Notes under the pieces: model-generated | Seen by the model: the letters and a program-made list of their open reading frames with translations, nothing else | What the model was told of the DNA's origin: nothing | The model's database searches: none | NCBI GenBank assembly: GCA_963783145.1 | Contig: CAWAMM010000004.1 | Span: forward strand, 248,001-312,000 | Length of the DNA stretch: 64,000 nt | Source of the DNA: DATGKG01 sp963783145 | GTDB taxonomy: Bacteria; Desulfobacterota; Binatia; Binatales; Binataceae | Direction of reading: 5' to 3' | Shown here: positions 8,347 to 16,785 of the stretch, in pieces | Position numbering within the stretch: the first letter of the stretch is position 1 | Layout of the letters: each line of letters begins with the position of its first letter | Made by a program: the position numbers and the translations under genes

Positions 8347-9813
8347 GTGGAATCAGAGCTGGAAGTAATCCTCGACCCGGAGGAGTCCAACCTCGACGGT
8401 TTCCATGAGGAGTGCGGGGTATTCGGCGTCTACGGGCATCCCGAGGCGGCCAATTTAGCCTACTTAGGCCTATATGGCTTACAGCATCGCGGGCAGGAAT
8501 CCGCCGGCATCGTGTCGTCCAACGGCAAGTCGCTCATTGCGCATCGCGGGATGGGGTTGGTGGCGGATATCTTCAATGAGGACGTGCTGCGCAACCTCGA
8601 AGGGACCAGCGCCATTGGACATAATCGCTATTCAACGACTGGGTCAACTACTATCAAGAACTGCCAGCCCCTGGTGGTTGAGTATGCGCGCGGCGGAATC
8701 GCAATTGCGCACAATGGCAACCTGGTGAATTTCGCTGAGCTGCGCGACCGGCTGGAGGCGAGCGGCTCGCTGTTTCAATCTTCCTCGGACAGCGAAATCG
8801 TGATCCATCTGATCGCGGCCTCTCGCGCGCCGACGGTGGTCGAGCGGGTCATCGAGGCGCTCTCGCAAGTTAAGGGCGCATACTCGCTGTGCGTGCTCAC
8901 CGAGCATGAGCTGATCGCCGTTCGCGATCCCCAGGGCTTTCGTCCGTTGGTGCTCGGCAATCTCAATGGCGCGCCGATCGTGACCTCGGAGACCTGCGCG
9001 CTCGATTTGGTTCGCGCCGAATATGTGCGCGAGATCGAACCGGGTGAGGTCATCATCATCAATGAAGATGGCGTCCGATCGATCAAGCCGTTTTCGCTGG
9101 CGCCGACCAAGCGATGCATCTTCGAGTACGTGTACTTCTCTCGCCCGGACAGTCTGCTCTATGGGCGCAACGTTTACTCCGTCCGCAAGCATCAGGGCCG
9201 GGCGCTTGCGCGCGAATGCCCGGCCAAGGCCGACCTCGTGGTGCCGGTGCCCGATTCGGGAAACGCGGCGGCGCTCGGCTATGCCGAGGAATCCGGCTTG
9301 CCGTTTGAGATGGCGCTGGTGCGCAGCCATTACATCGGGCGTACCTTCATTGAGCCGCGCCAGTCAATTCGCCATTTCGGGGTGAAGATCAAATTCAATC
9401 CAGTCGCGGAGTTGTTGCGCGGCAAGCGCATCGTGCTGATCGAGGATTCCCTGGTGCGCGGGACCACGCTGCGCAAGGTCATTCCGATGCTGCGGCAGGC
9501 GGGCGCGCGCGAGGTCCACATGCGCATCGCCGCGCCGCCGACCACCAACTCATGTTTCTACGGCATCGACACGCCGACCAAAGAAGAGCTCCTCGCATCG
9601 AGTCATTCGGTCGAGGAGATTCGCCGCTACATCACCGCGGATTCGCTCGCATACCTGAGCTGGGACGGCCTCTACTCATTCCAGGAAGGGCGCGAGGGTT
9701 TTTGCGACGCGTGCTTCACCGGCAAGTATCCGATCGAGATCCCGTCGGGTCAGAACGCGCATCAGCTGCATCTCTTCGACGCTAACGAGCACGCCGCCAA
9801 CGGGCACCGATAA
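8347..9813 (+). CDS. purF: amidophosphoribosyltransferase
   Basis: This 488-residue enzyme commits PRPP to purine synthesis by replacing pyrophosphate with ammonia from glutamine. It starts at GTG 8347, two bases after purL, with GGGAGG upstream. A 22-residue propeptide precedes the Ntn nucleophile Cys23 (EECGVFGVYG), which implies self-cleavage. The PRPP loop is VLIEDSLVRGTT. Cysteines in KRCIFEY, TNSCFYG and FCDACF match the 4Fe-4S ligands of the Bacillus-type enzyme. A decayed second copy of its 3' end lies at 10391-10467. Confidence 0.97.
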   Translation: MESELEVILDPEESNLDGFHEECGVFGVYGHPEAANLAYLGLYGLQHRGQESAGIVSSNGKSLIAHRGMGLVADIFNEDVLRNLEGTSAIGHNRYSTTGSTTIKNCQPLVVEYARGGIAIAHNGNLVNFAELRDRLEASGSLFQSSSDSEIVIHLIAASRAPTVVERVIEALSQVKGAYSLCVLTEHELIAVRDPQGFRPLVLGNLNGAPIVTSETCALDLVRAEYVREIEPGEVIIINEDGVRSIKPFSLAPTKRCIFEYVYFSRPDSLLYGRNVYSVRKHQGRALARECPAKADLVVPVPDSGNAAALGYAEESGLPFEMALVRSHYIGRTFIEPRQSIRHFGVKIKFNPVAELLRGKRIVLIEDSLVRGTTLRKVIPMLRQAGAREVHMRIAAPPTTNSCFYGIDTPTKEELLASSHSVEEIRRYITADSLAYLSWDGLYSFQEGREGFCDACFTGKYPIEIPSGQNAHQLHLFDANEHAANGHR

Positions 9814-9864
9814 CGCGGAACGGGACGATTTTGTCGGGTACGGCGTTGTGATAGTCGAAAAGAG

Positions 9865-10341
9865 ATGATGCCGACGGCGCAAATCGACGACGACTTTTAC
9901 GGATGGCTCCTCGCTCAAGCCTCAGCCCTGCGGGCTCGCGGCGATTTACCCATAGACTGGGAAAATGTTGCTGAGGAGCTCGAGGGAATGGGGCGGAACG
10001 AAGAAAACAGTCTCAGAAGCTACCTTGAAAGATTGCTGATCCATCTTCTGAAGTATGCCTTTCAGCCCGCTAAAGTCAGCGCGAGTTGGGAAGCTTCGAT
10101 CGAAGGCTCTCGTCTCAAAATTGGGTTTCTTTTGAAACGCTCTCCAAGTCTTAAGAGCAAGATCGACGAACTCTCCGAAGAGGCGTATCGACTCGCTCGT
10201 GCGCATGCCGGTGCGCAGATGAGAATGCATAAGCGCGAGTGGGATGCACGCTTGCCGAAGACTTGCCCCTGGCCTCTAGAGACGGTGCTGGATCCGGATT
10301 TCTGGCCGTCAGCGGATGGCCATTCGAACGGGAACAATTAG
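9865..10341 (+). CDS. DUF29 family protein
   Basis: This 158-residue protein has the marks of DUF29, a helical family of unknown function common in cyanobacteria and soil bacteria: DDFYGWLLAQASALRARG, IDWENVAEELEGMGRNEE, LERLLIHLLKYAFQP and a C-terminal LPKTCPWPLETVLDPDFWP. Two ATGs lie side by side at 9865 and 9868, with AAGAGA upstream. It sits between the intact purF 3' end and a degenerate copy of that end, so it probably arrived with an insertion at the purF tail. Confidence 0.85.
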   Translation: MMPTAQIDDDFYGWLLAQASALRARGDLPIDWENVAEELEGMGRNEENSLRSYLERLLIHLLKYAFQPAKVSASWEASIEGSRLKIGFLLKRSPSLKSKIDELSEEAYRLARAHAGAQMRMHKREWDARLPKTCPWPLETVLDPDFWPSADGHSNGNN

Positions 10342-10390
10342 TTGGAATTTACCCTATAATTGGAGCGGTGCGAGCATCCGCTTCACAACC

Positions 10391-10467
10391 GATCTCCCCT
10401 CAGGTCAGGGCGTGCATCAGGTGCATCTGTTGACGCTAACGAGCCCGCCGCCAACGGCTATCGGTAG
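10391..10467 (+). pseudogene. decayed duplicate of the purF 3' end
   Basis: The bases correspond to purF 9738-9813. Translated, LPSGQGVHQVHL matches purF IPSGQNAHQLHL. After a one-base deletion, DANEPAANGYR-stop matches DANEHAANGHR-stop. The copy is divergent, not identical, and begins only at the last ~25 codons. It is best read as the original or a displaced purF tail left behind by an insertion that brought the DUF29 gene. Confidence 0.8.
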
Positions 10468-10510
10468 AGGCAGAGCAAAGCAGAATCCCAGAGTTGATGA
10501 CCCTCTCCGA

Positions 10511-10582
10511 CCCATCACGATTCCTGCGCGCAGCCATCGCATGAATCGTGATGGGCCACCTCCCCCCAAAAAATGGGGGAGG
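10511..10582. terminator. double hairpin downstream of the DUF29/purF remnant
   Basis: A 13-bp perfect stem (CCCATCACGATTC / GAATCGTGATGGG, 10511-10555) is followed by CCTCCCCC-CAAAAAAT-GGGGGAGG (10559-10582). It lies between convergent genes (DUF29 and the SDR gene), so it may end transcription in both directions. It is also built like the window's other dispersed palindromes. Confidence 0.5.
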
Positions 10583-10598
10583 AGCAGGCCCGGAATCT

Positions 10599-11348
10599 TC
10601 ACGTCGCCGTATATCCACCGTCCACGACATATTCCGCGCCGGTCACGAAGGATGCCTCATTCGAGGCGAGGAATAACACGACATATGCAACCTCCTCGGG
10701 GGTGCCGGCGCGTTTCATCGGCGCCATCGCAGTCACTGCGGCAAGGTCGGGCTCGGACAGCATATCCACCATCGGGGTTTTGATGACTCCGGGATGCACG
10801 GAGTTCACACGGATATTCTCGGGCGCGTATTGCACTGCCGCGGCCTTAGTCAGGAGTCGTACTGCGCCCTTGGTGCCGTGATAGGCGGCCGAACCGGCCG
10901 ATCCGATCATTCCGTATATCGAGGAGATGTTGATGATCGAGCCGCCGCCGTGATTGCGCATCGCGCCCACCGCAGCTTTCATCCCGAGCCATACGCCCTT
11001 TTGATTGACGGTGACGACGGCATCCCATTCTTCCTCGCTGGTTTCGACGATGCCTTTGAGGTTGAGGATGCCGGCGTTGTTAACCAGGATGTCCAGCGCG
11101 CCGAACTCACGTTCGCAAGCATCGACGGCGGCGCGCCAATCGGAGGCGCGAGTAACATCGAGATGAATCGGGAGCACCGACTTCGGCTTGCTCCGGTTGA
11201 TTTCCTCCGCGAGCGCGCGCGCCTCTTTGTCCAGCACATCGCCGATAACGACCTTCGCGCCTTCGGCCACAAACAGTCTTGCTTCAGCGGCGCCCTGTCC
11301 ACGAGCCCCACCCGAAATGAGCGCCACCTTTCCCTTCAAACGATCCAT
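10599..11348 (-). CDS. SDR family NAD(P)-dependent oxidoreductase (tandem copy 1)
   Basis: This 249-residue classical short-chain dehydrogenase has the cofactor loop GGARGQG at 13-19, NNAG near 90, catalytic Ser142 and Tyr156-x3-Lys160 (YHGTK), and the typical C-terminal VTGAEYVVDGGYTA. Asp37 after the second strand (VIGDVLD) suggests NAD preference. Its substrate is not readable from the sequence; relatives act on hydroxysteroids and other secondary alcohols. ATG 11348 is preceded by AAAGGAAAGACT. It is closely similar along its length to the next gene upstream and is probably co-transcribed with it. Confidence 0.92.
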   Translation of the reverse strand: MDRLKGKVALISGGARGQGAAEARLFVAEGAKVVIGDVLDKEARALAEEINRSKPKSVLPIHLDVTRASDWRAAVDACEREFGALDILVNNAGILNLKGIVETSEEEWDAVVTVNQKGVWLGMKAAVGAMRNHGGGSIINISSIYGMIGSAGSAAYHGTKGAVRLLTKAAAVQYAPENIRVNSVHPGVIKTPMVDMLSEPDLAAVTAMAPMKRAGTPEEVAYVVLFLASNEASFVTGAEYVVDGGYTAT

Positions 11349-11385
11349 AGTCTTTCCTTTGCAGAAGGTCCCCAACTCGCTGTCG

Positions 11386-12138
11386 CTATACCGCGGTGTA
11401 GCCACCGTCCACTACGTACTCGGCGCCGGTCACGAACGATGCCTCATTCGAGGCGAGGAACAACACTACGTATGCGACCTCTTCGGCGGTGCCGGCGCGT
11501 TTCATCGGCGCGAGTGCAGTGATCTGTGCGATGAGTTCGTCGTCGAGCGCTTCGACCATCGGCGTTTTGATGACTCCGGGATGCACGGAATTGACGCGGA
11601 TACTCTCAGGCGCGTATTGCACCGCCGCGGCCTTGGTCAACAATCGCACCGCGCCCTTGGTGCCGTGATAGGCGGCCGATCCCCCCGATCCGATCAGGCC
11701 GTAGATCGATGAGATGTTGATGATCGATCCTGAGCCGCGTTTGCGCATCGCGGGGATGGCGGCCTTCATGCCCAACCAGACGCCTTTCTGATTGATGTTC
11801 ACCACGGCATCCCATTCTTCTTCGCTGGTCTCGGCGATGCCCTTGACGTTGGCGATGCCGGCGTTGTTGACGAGGATGTCGAGGCCGCCGAACTCGTGCT
11901 CGCACGCATCGACCGCGGTACGCCAGTCCGAGCCGCGGGTGACGTCGAGGCGCAGCGCATGCGCACATTTCTGCGCAGATGATTTGTTGATTTGCTCGGC
12001 TACCGCACGGGCCTCATTGTCGAGGACATCGCCCAGCACGACCTTCGCGCCTTCCGCGGTGAACAGCCTCGCCTCGGCCGCGCCCTGCCCGCGCGCGCCG
12101 CCCGAAATCAGCGCCACTTTTCCTTTTAGCCGGTCCAT
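11386..12138 (-). CDS. SDR family NAD(P)-dependent oxidoreductase (tandem copy 2)
   Basis: This 250-residue paralogue of the neighbouring SDR shares MDRLKGKVALISGGARGQGA, the YHGTK catalytic motif and the VTGAEYVVDGGYTA ending. The two differ mainly around residues 50-60 and 195-210, the region that usually forms the substrate lid. That suggests tandem duplication followed by substrate divergence. GGAGGCT lies 6 bases before the ATG. Only ~37 bp separate the two genes, so they likely form an operon. Confidence 0.92.
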   Translation of the reverse strand: MDRLKGKVALISGGARGQGAAEARLFTAEGAKVVLGDVLDNEARAVAEQINKSSAQKCAHALRLDVTRGSDWRTAVDACEHEFGGLDILVNNAGIANVKGIAETSEEEWDAVVNINQKGVWLGMKAAIPAMRKRGSGSIINISSIYGLIGSGGSAAYHGTKGAVRLLTKAAAVQYAPESIRVNSVHPGVIKTPMVEALDDELIAQITALAPMKRAGTAEEVAYVVLFLASNEASFVTGAEYVVDGGYTAV

Positions 12139-12301
12139 AGCGATAGCCTCCGTTCTGGATAATTCAGGGTGATGATTAGCAGGTACGCGGCGCGACGCAA
12201 AAAGGTCCGGCCACATCAAATGATGCTCCTCGTGCGCGAGCGCTTTTGACGGGGGTTAGAGGATCCGCCGCGCCGTGGTAGATTTTTGCTGCGAGGAAAC
12301 T

Positions 12302-12742
12302 ATGCCAATCAAACAGCAGAAGCCTGCCGAGGCTCACGATGCTCTCACTAAAAATCCCGGCGCGATTTATCTGGATGTGCGCACCGAAAATGAGTTCGCC
12401 CAGGGCCATCCCACCGGCGCGCTCAACATTCCGGTCGTTTTCATCAAGGGTCCCGGCAACATGCAGCTCAACGATGATTTCGAGACCATCGTCGAAAAAG
12501 TCATTCCGAAAAACACCAAGCTGATCGTCGGATGCCAGGCAGGCGGGCGCTCGCAACGCGCGTGCGAGATTCTCGAGGGCGCCGGATACACTGACCTCAC
12601 CAACGTAGTCGGCGGATTTGGCGGGCAACGCGATGCCTCGGGCGCGATCATCGGCAAGGGATGGCGCGACGAAGGCCTGCCGGTTTCCAGCGACGTCGGC
12701 GATGCGGGCTATCAAGCCTTGCGCGCGAAGGCCGGAGTCTAG
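12302..12742 (+). CDS. rhodanese-like domain protein
   Basis: This 146-residue single-domain rhodanese keeps the persulfide-forming active-site loop CQAGGRS with Cys78. The N-terminal YLDVRTENEFAQGHPTGALNIP is the CH2A-type motif. Such proteins move sulfane sulfur to thiophilic acceptors. The ATG is preceded by GAGGAAACT. Five bases downstream starts the adenosyltransferase, and an MBL-fold gene follows 50 bp later. A rhodanese next to an MBL hydrolase recalls persulfide-detoxification pairs, but the MBL protein is not clearly a persulfide dioxygenase. Confidence 0.9.
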   Translation: MPIKQQKPAEAHDALTKNPGAIYLDVRTENEFAQGHPTGALNIPVVFIKGPGNMQLNDDFETIVEKVIPKNTKLIVGCQAGGRSQRACEILEGAGYTDLTNVVGGFGGQRDASGAIIGKGWRDEGLPVSSDVGDAGYQALRAKAGV

Positions 12743-12747
12743 TCGTC

Positions 12748-13380
12748 ATGGCGATCAGACTGAGTCGCATCTACACCCGCACCGGCGACAAAGGCACCAC
12801 CGCGCTGGTCGGCGGCAAGCGCGTTCCCAAGGAGAGCGGGCGCCTCGAATCCTACGGGACCATCGATGAGCTTAACTCGATCGTCGGCATCGTGCGCACT
12901 TTTCTGATGGAGTACAAGGATCGCCTCGGCGATGATTATGTTTGGTACTCGGAGATGCTGCGCCGCATTCAAAACGAGCTGTTTGATGTCGGCTCGGAGC
13001 TCGCGACGCCGCCCGACGGCGAATACGAGGGCATGCACAAGATGAGCGCCGGCGAGGTCACGCAGCTCGAACGAGAAATCGATCGGATGAACGACGACCT
13101 CGAACCGCTCAAGTCGTTCACACTGCCGGGCGGCGGCACGCTCAATGCGTTTCTGCATCAGGCGCGCACCGTATGCCGCCGCGCCGAGCGCGTATTGTGG
13201 GCGGTCAAGCGCGAGGAAGAAATCGGCGACCAGGTTATCGTCTACATCAACCGGCTCAGCGACCATCTGTTTGTGCAATCGCGATGGATCGCGAAGCGGC
13301 TGAACGAACCGGAATTCTTGTGGGATCGCGGCCTGCGTCTGCCTTCGAAGCCTGAGAAGAAGAGCAGCGCCCGAAAATAA
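12748..13380 (+). CDS. cob(I)yrinic acid a,c-diamide adenosyltransferase, PduO type
   Basis: This 210-residue protein should attach the 5'-deoxyadenosyl group of ATP to cob(I)alamin, giving coenzyme B12. Family motifs are IYTRTGDKGTT at the start (ATP loop), ESYGTIDELNS, LPGGGTLNAFLHQARTVCRRAER and DHLFVQSRW. It is close to the MMAB/PduO type used by B12-dependent mutases, although no mutase is seen in the window. The start was set at MAIRLSRIYT, five bases after the rhodanese stop, where homology begins. The C-terminus ends in a charged tail. Confidence 0.93.
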   Translation: MAIRLSRIYTRTGDKGTTALVGGKRVPKESGRLESYGTIDELNSIVGIVRTFLMEYKDRLGDDYVWYSEMLRRIQNELFDVGSELATPPDGEYEGMHKMSAGEVTQLEREIDRMNDDLEPLKSFTLPGGGTLNAFLHQARTVCRRAERVLWAVKREEEIGDQVIVYINRLSDHLFVQSRWIAKRLNEPEFLWDRGLRLPSKPEKKSSARK

Positions 13381-13393
13381 TTCTGATTTCGGA

Positions 13394-13432
13394 TTCCCCT
13401 TCCACTTTAGGGGAAGGGGTTAGGGGTTAGGT
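13394..13432. repeat. dispersed TTCCCCTTCCACTTTAGGGG repeat ending at the next gene's ATG
   Basis: TTCCCCTTCC-ACTTTA-GGGGAAGGGG is followed by TTAGGGGTTAGGT. Near-identical copies lie at 63805-63842 and, inverted, at 55894-55930; a diverged one is at 28554-28600. The unit ends exactly at the ATG of the following gene, so its GGGGTTAGGT tail appears to act as that gene's ribosome-binding site. Confidence 0.8.
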
Positions 13433-14122
13433 ATGCCAGAAAATCGCATCCACCTTCGCCAGGCCCAAATCGGTCCGATGGCGAACTTCGTTTACATCAT
13501 CGGCGATCCCACGACGCGCAAGGCCGCGGTGGTCGATCCTGCATGGGACGTCGATGCGATCATCGATGCCGTCAACCAGGAAGGCTACGAAATCGACAAG
13601 ATTCTCATCACGCACTATCACCAGGATCATCTGGGCGGCCGGATGATGGGGCAGAATATCGAGGGCGCCGCCGAGATGCTTGCGAAGATTAAGGCCAAGG
13701 TCTACCTCAACAAGCATGAGGCCGAGGGCGCGCGCAAAGTCGCGGGGCTCTCGGATTCCGATATCGTGAAGGTGGACGCCGGCGATGTAGTCAAGGTGGG
13801 CGACATCGATGTGAAGTTTCTCCACACTCCCGGGCATACGCCGGGCTCGCAGTGTTTTCTTTGCGAAGGGAATCTCATTTCGGGCGATACGCTATTCGTA
13901 AACTCATGCGGTCGCGTCGACCTGCCAGGCTCCGATCCTGAGGCGATGTATCACAGCCTCAACTCGACGCTGAAAAACCTCGACGACGACACGGTTGTAT
14001 ATCCGGGGCACGCCTACTCGAACGAGCCGAGCACTACCATCGGTAGGCAAAAGCGTACCAATATGTACATGCGCTTCCCGACGCTCGACGATTTCCTCGA
14101 CGCGATGGGCTACAGCCGCTAA
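13433..14122 (+). CDS. MBL-fold metallo-hydrolase (glyoxalase II-like)
   Basis: This 229-residue metallo-beta-lactamase-fold hydrolase has the di-metal motif THYHQDHLGG near residue 60, a bridging-ligand region LHTPGHTPGSQCF, GDTLFVNSCGRVDLPG and YPGHAYSNEPSTT. This layout is that of hydroxyacylglutathione hydrolase or related thioester and persulfide hydrolases. The exact substrate is open. The gene appears to borrow its ribosome-binding site from the dispersed repeat in front of it. Rhodanese and adenosyltransferase genes precede it on the same strand. Confidence 0.9.
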   Translation: MPENRIHLRQAQIGPMANFVYIIGDPTTRKAAVVDPAWDVDAIIDAVNQEGYEIDKILITHYHQDHLGGRMMGQNIEGAAEMLAKIKAKVYLNKHEAEGARKVAGLSDSDIVKVDAGDVVKVGDIDVKFLHTPGHTPGSQCFLCEGNLISGDTLFVNSCGRVDLPGSDPEAMYHSLNSTLKNLDDDTVVYPGHAYSNEPSTTIGRQKRTNMYMRFPTLDDFLDAMGYSR

Positions 14123-14239
14123 AGAGCCGCGCGCCTTCGGTCCCGGATTCGTAAAAACGCCGCGAAACCATCGTGCGGCGCCGGCGTCTTAGTGGGTGGG
14201 CGACTGCGCCCATCATCAATTCGGCAAGGAGTAGAAGTA

Positions 14240-14623
14240 GTGCCTGAAGAATCAACCAATCCACCGGGTGCATCTGACGAAACAGTGCGGCGGCTCGAGC
14301 GACGCATCGAAAACCTGGAACGCACCGCGGATCGCGAAAATAAATGGTGGCGCGGCGGCTTGATTGCCGCGCTGGTGCTGGTGGCGCTCTCGATTTTGAT
14401 TGCCGGCCATCACCGCCGTCATCGCCCACCGCCGATGGGAATGGGTGGCCCGATGGGCATGCAGGGATGGGGCGGGCCACGCATGATGCCCTACGGACCA
14501 CCTCCGCCGCCCAATTGGGGCTACGGTCCGGGTCCCGGATGGGGCGGTCCGCAGGGTTGGCACTATCATCAATGGAACGGCCCCGGTTCCGACGGTCCGC
14601 AGGGCGCGCCGCCCAAGGGCTGA
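14240..14623 (+). CDS. small membrane protein with coiled-coil N-terminus and Gly/Pro/Met-rich tail
   Basis: No family was recognised. From GTG 14240 (AAGGAG 8 bases ahead) the protein has 127 residues: a charged helix with heptad-like Leu/Ile (VRRLERRIENLERTADRE), one transmembrane segment (LIAALVLVALSILIAG), then a low-complexity tail rich in Pro, Gly, Met, Trp and Tyr (for example GMGGPMGMQGWGG). The tail probably lies outside the cytoplasm and is disordered. A strong hairpin terminator follows immediately, so it is likely the last gene of its unit. Confidence 0.7.
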   Translation: MPEESTNPPGASDETVRRLERRIENLERTADRENKWWRGGLIAALVLVALSILIAGHHRRHRPPPMGMGGPMGMQGWGGPRMMPYGPPPPPNWGYGPGPGWGGPQGWHYHQWNGPGSDGPQGAPPKG

Positions 14624-14634
14624 TTTTTTAGAGA

Positions 14635-14663
14635 GGGCCGCGGACTCAGCGTCGCGGCCCTTT
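14635..14663 (+). terminator. rho-independent terminator
   Basis: GGGCCGCG, a 10-base loop, then CGCGGCCC and TTT. It lies 12 bases after the membrane-protein stop and before ligA. Confidence 0.75.
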
Positions 14664-14704
14664 CACATTCGGCTTGATTTCGCGATTGTCAGCCGAAATG
14701 ATCG

Positions 14705-16729
14705 ATGCTCATGCCCACTGAGCTCGATAAGGCCCGCGCCGAAGCCGATCTGCTGCGCGAGCAAATCAATCGCGCGAATCATCTCTACCATGTGCTCGAT
14801 GCGCCCGAGATTTCGGACGCTGAGTACGACCTCCTGATGCGGCGCCTCGAAGCGATCGAGACCGCCCATCCAGCGCTCATCACGCCCGATTCGCCCACCC
14901 AGCGGGTCGGCGCCGCGCCCAGCGAAAAGTTCGGCGTGGTGCATCATCGCAAGATGATGATGTCGCTCGCCAACGCGATGAACGCCGAGGAGATGGTCGA
15001 GTTCGACAAGCGCGTCAAGCGCATGCTGCACAGCGACGCCGACATCGAATACGTCGCGGAGGTGAAGCTCGACGGTCTCAGCGTTGAGCTGGTGTATGAA
15101 GACGGGGTGCTTACGGTCGCCTCGACGCGCGGCGACGGTGACAACGGCGAAGACATCACGCTCAACGTGCGCACCATCAAGAGCGTGCCGCTGCGGCTGC
15201 TGACGCCGAAACACGGCAAGATTCCCAAGCTGCTCGAAGTCCGCGGCGAGGTGATCTACTCGAAGGGGGGATTCGCCAAACTCAACGCGGAGCGCGAGAG
15301 CAATGGCGAGCCGGTGTTCATGAATCCTCGCAACGCGGCGGCAGGATCGCTGCGCCAACTCGATCCAAAGATCACCGCCTCGCGTCCGCTGGATATTTTT
15401 CTTTACGCGCCCGGCGTCGTCGATGGCCTCGAGGTGACTTCGCAGTGGGAGTTTCTCCAGGTGCTGCGGGAGTTGGGGCTGCGCGTCAATCCCGAATCGA
15501 AGGTCTGCACGAACGTCGATGAGGTCCTCGCGTATTGGAACGACCTAACCGAGCGGCGGCATCAGCTCGAATACGATGCCGACGGCGTGGTGGCGAAGGT
15601 CAATTCATACGCGCTCCAACATCAGCTCGGTGAAGTCTCGCGCTCGCCGAGATGGGCCATCGCGTACAAATTCAAGGCGCAACAGGCGGAAACCAGAGTC
15701 GAGAAGATCGAGGCGTTCGTCGGGCGCATCGGATCGCTGACCCCGGTGGCGAAGCTCGCGCCGGTGCAGCTTGCGGGCGTGACGATCTCGAATGCTTCGC
15801 TACACAACCTCGACGAGATTCGCCGCAAGGACATCCGCGAGGGCGACACTGTGCTGATCGAGCGCGCCGGCGATGTGATTCCCTATGTCGTGCGCGTCAC
15901 GCAGCCCGGCGATCCGCGCGCGGATGAGTTCCAGATGCCGACTCATTGCCCGGTTTGCGGCGGCGCCATCGTGCACGAAGAGGGCGAGGTCGCGTACCTG
16001 TGCGTCAACGTGAATTGCCCGGCCCGGATGCGCGAATCGGTGCGACATTTCGCCTCCAAGAATTGTATGAACATCGATGGCCTCGGTGACAAGCTGACCG
16101 CGCAGCTCATCGAGGCGGGATTAGTCAAGGAACTCGACGACATCTACAAATTGAAGGATAAGATGCCGGCGCTGCTGGCGCTCGAGCGCATGGGCAAGAA
16201 GAGCGCGGAGAACCTCATCACGAACATCGAGAACTCGCGCAAGGCGCCACTCGATCGGGTCATCAATGCGCTCGGCATCCGCCACGTTGGTGAGCATACC
16301 GCGCGCCAACTCGCGCTCCGGTTCGGCGAATTGGAGGCGCTCTCGATGGCGAGCGAAGAAGATCTGACCTCGGTGCGTGACATCGGCGGCGAGGTCGCGC
16401 ACAGCATCCGCGAATACTTCGATGAACCGCGCAACCTGCATGCGGTGAAGCGGCTGGAAAAGGAACTCGACATCGAGCAGGTCCGCGTCGCGGAGGGCAA
16501 GGGACCATTTCGCGACAAGACGTTCGTGCTGACCGGCACGCTGGAAACTCTGACGCGCGAGCAGGCTGAGCAGAAAATTTTCGCAGGGGGCGGGCGCGTG
16601 AGCGGCTCGGTCAGTCGCAAGACCGACTTCGTTCTGGTCGGTGCAGATCCCGGATCGAAGGCGCGCAAGGCGCAGGAGCTGGGGGTGCGCATCCTCGACG
16701 AGAAGGAATTCCTCGCGATGGCATCGTGA
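14705..16729 (+). CDS. ligA: NAD-dependent DNA ligase
   Basis: This 674-residue replicative ligase seals nicks using NAD+. Domains in order: Ia helix (residues ~1-70, NHLYHVLDAPEISDAEYD), nucleotidyltransferase with adenylated Lys121 in EVKLDGLSVE, OB fold (~320-400), Zn finger CPVCGG ... CVNVNCPARM around 415-440, helix-hairpin-helix repeats, and a C-terminal BRCT domain (FVLTGTLETLTREQAE onward). Length is standard. ATG 14705 and ATG 14711 are both possible starts, and neither has a strong Shine-Dalgarno. Confidence 0.97.
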   Translation: MLMPTELDKARAEADLLREQINRANHLYHVLDAPEISDAEYDLLMRRLEAIETAHPALITPDSPTQRVGAAPSEKFGVVHHRKMMMSLANAMNAEEMVEFDKRVKRMLHSDADIEYVAEVKLDGLSVELVYEDGVLTVASTRGDGDNGEDITLNVRTIKSVPLRLLTPKHGKIPKLLEVRGEVIYSKGGFAKLNAERESNGEPVFMNPRNAAAGSLRQLDPKITASRPLDIFLYAPGVVDGLEVTSQWEFLQVLRELGLRVNPESKVCTNVDEVLAYWNDLTERRHQLEYDADGVVAKVNSYALQHQLGEVSRSPRWAIAYKFKAQQAETRVEKIEAFVGRIGSLTPVAKLAPVQLAGVTISNASLHNLDEIRRKDIREGDTVLIERAGDVIPYVVRVTQPGDPRADEFQMPTHCPVCGGAIVHEEGEVAYLCVNVNCPARMRESVRHFASKNCMNIDGLGDKLTAQLIEAGLVKELDDIYKLKDKMPALLALERMGKKSAENLITNIENSRKAPLDRVINALGIRHVGEHTARQLALRFGELEALSMASEEDLTSVRDIGGEVAHSIREYFDEPRNLHAVKRLEKELDIEQVRVAEGKGPFRDKTFVLTGTLETLTREQAEQKIFAGGGRVSGSVSRKTDFVLVGADPGSKARKAQELGVRILDEKEFLAMAS

Positions 16730-16785
16730 TTGCCGGGACGAGCGCCAAACAGACGACTGCCGACGCTATCGGAGGCGCCTGCCGC

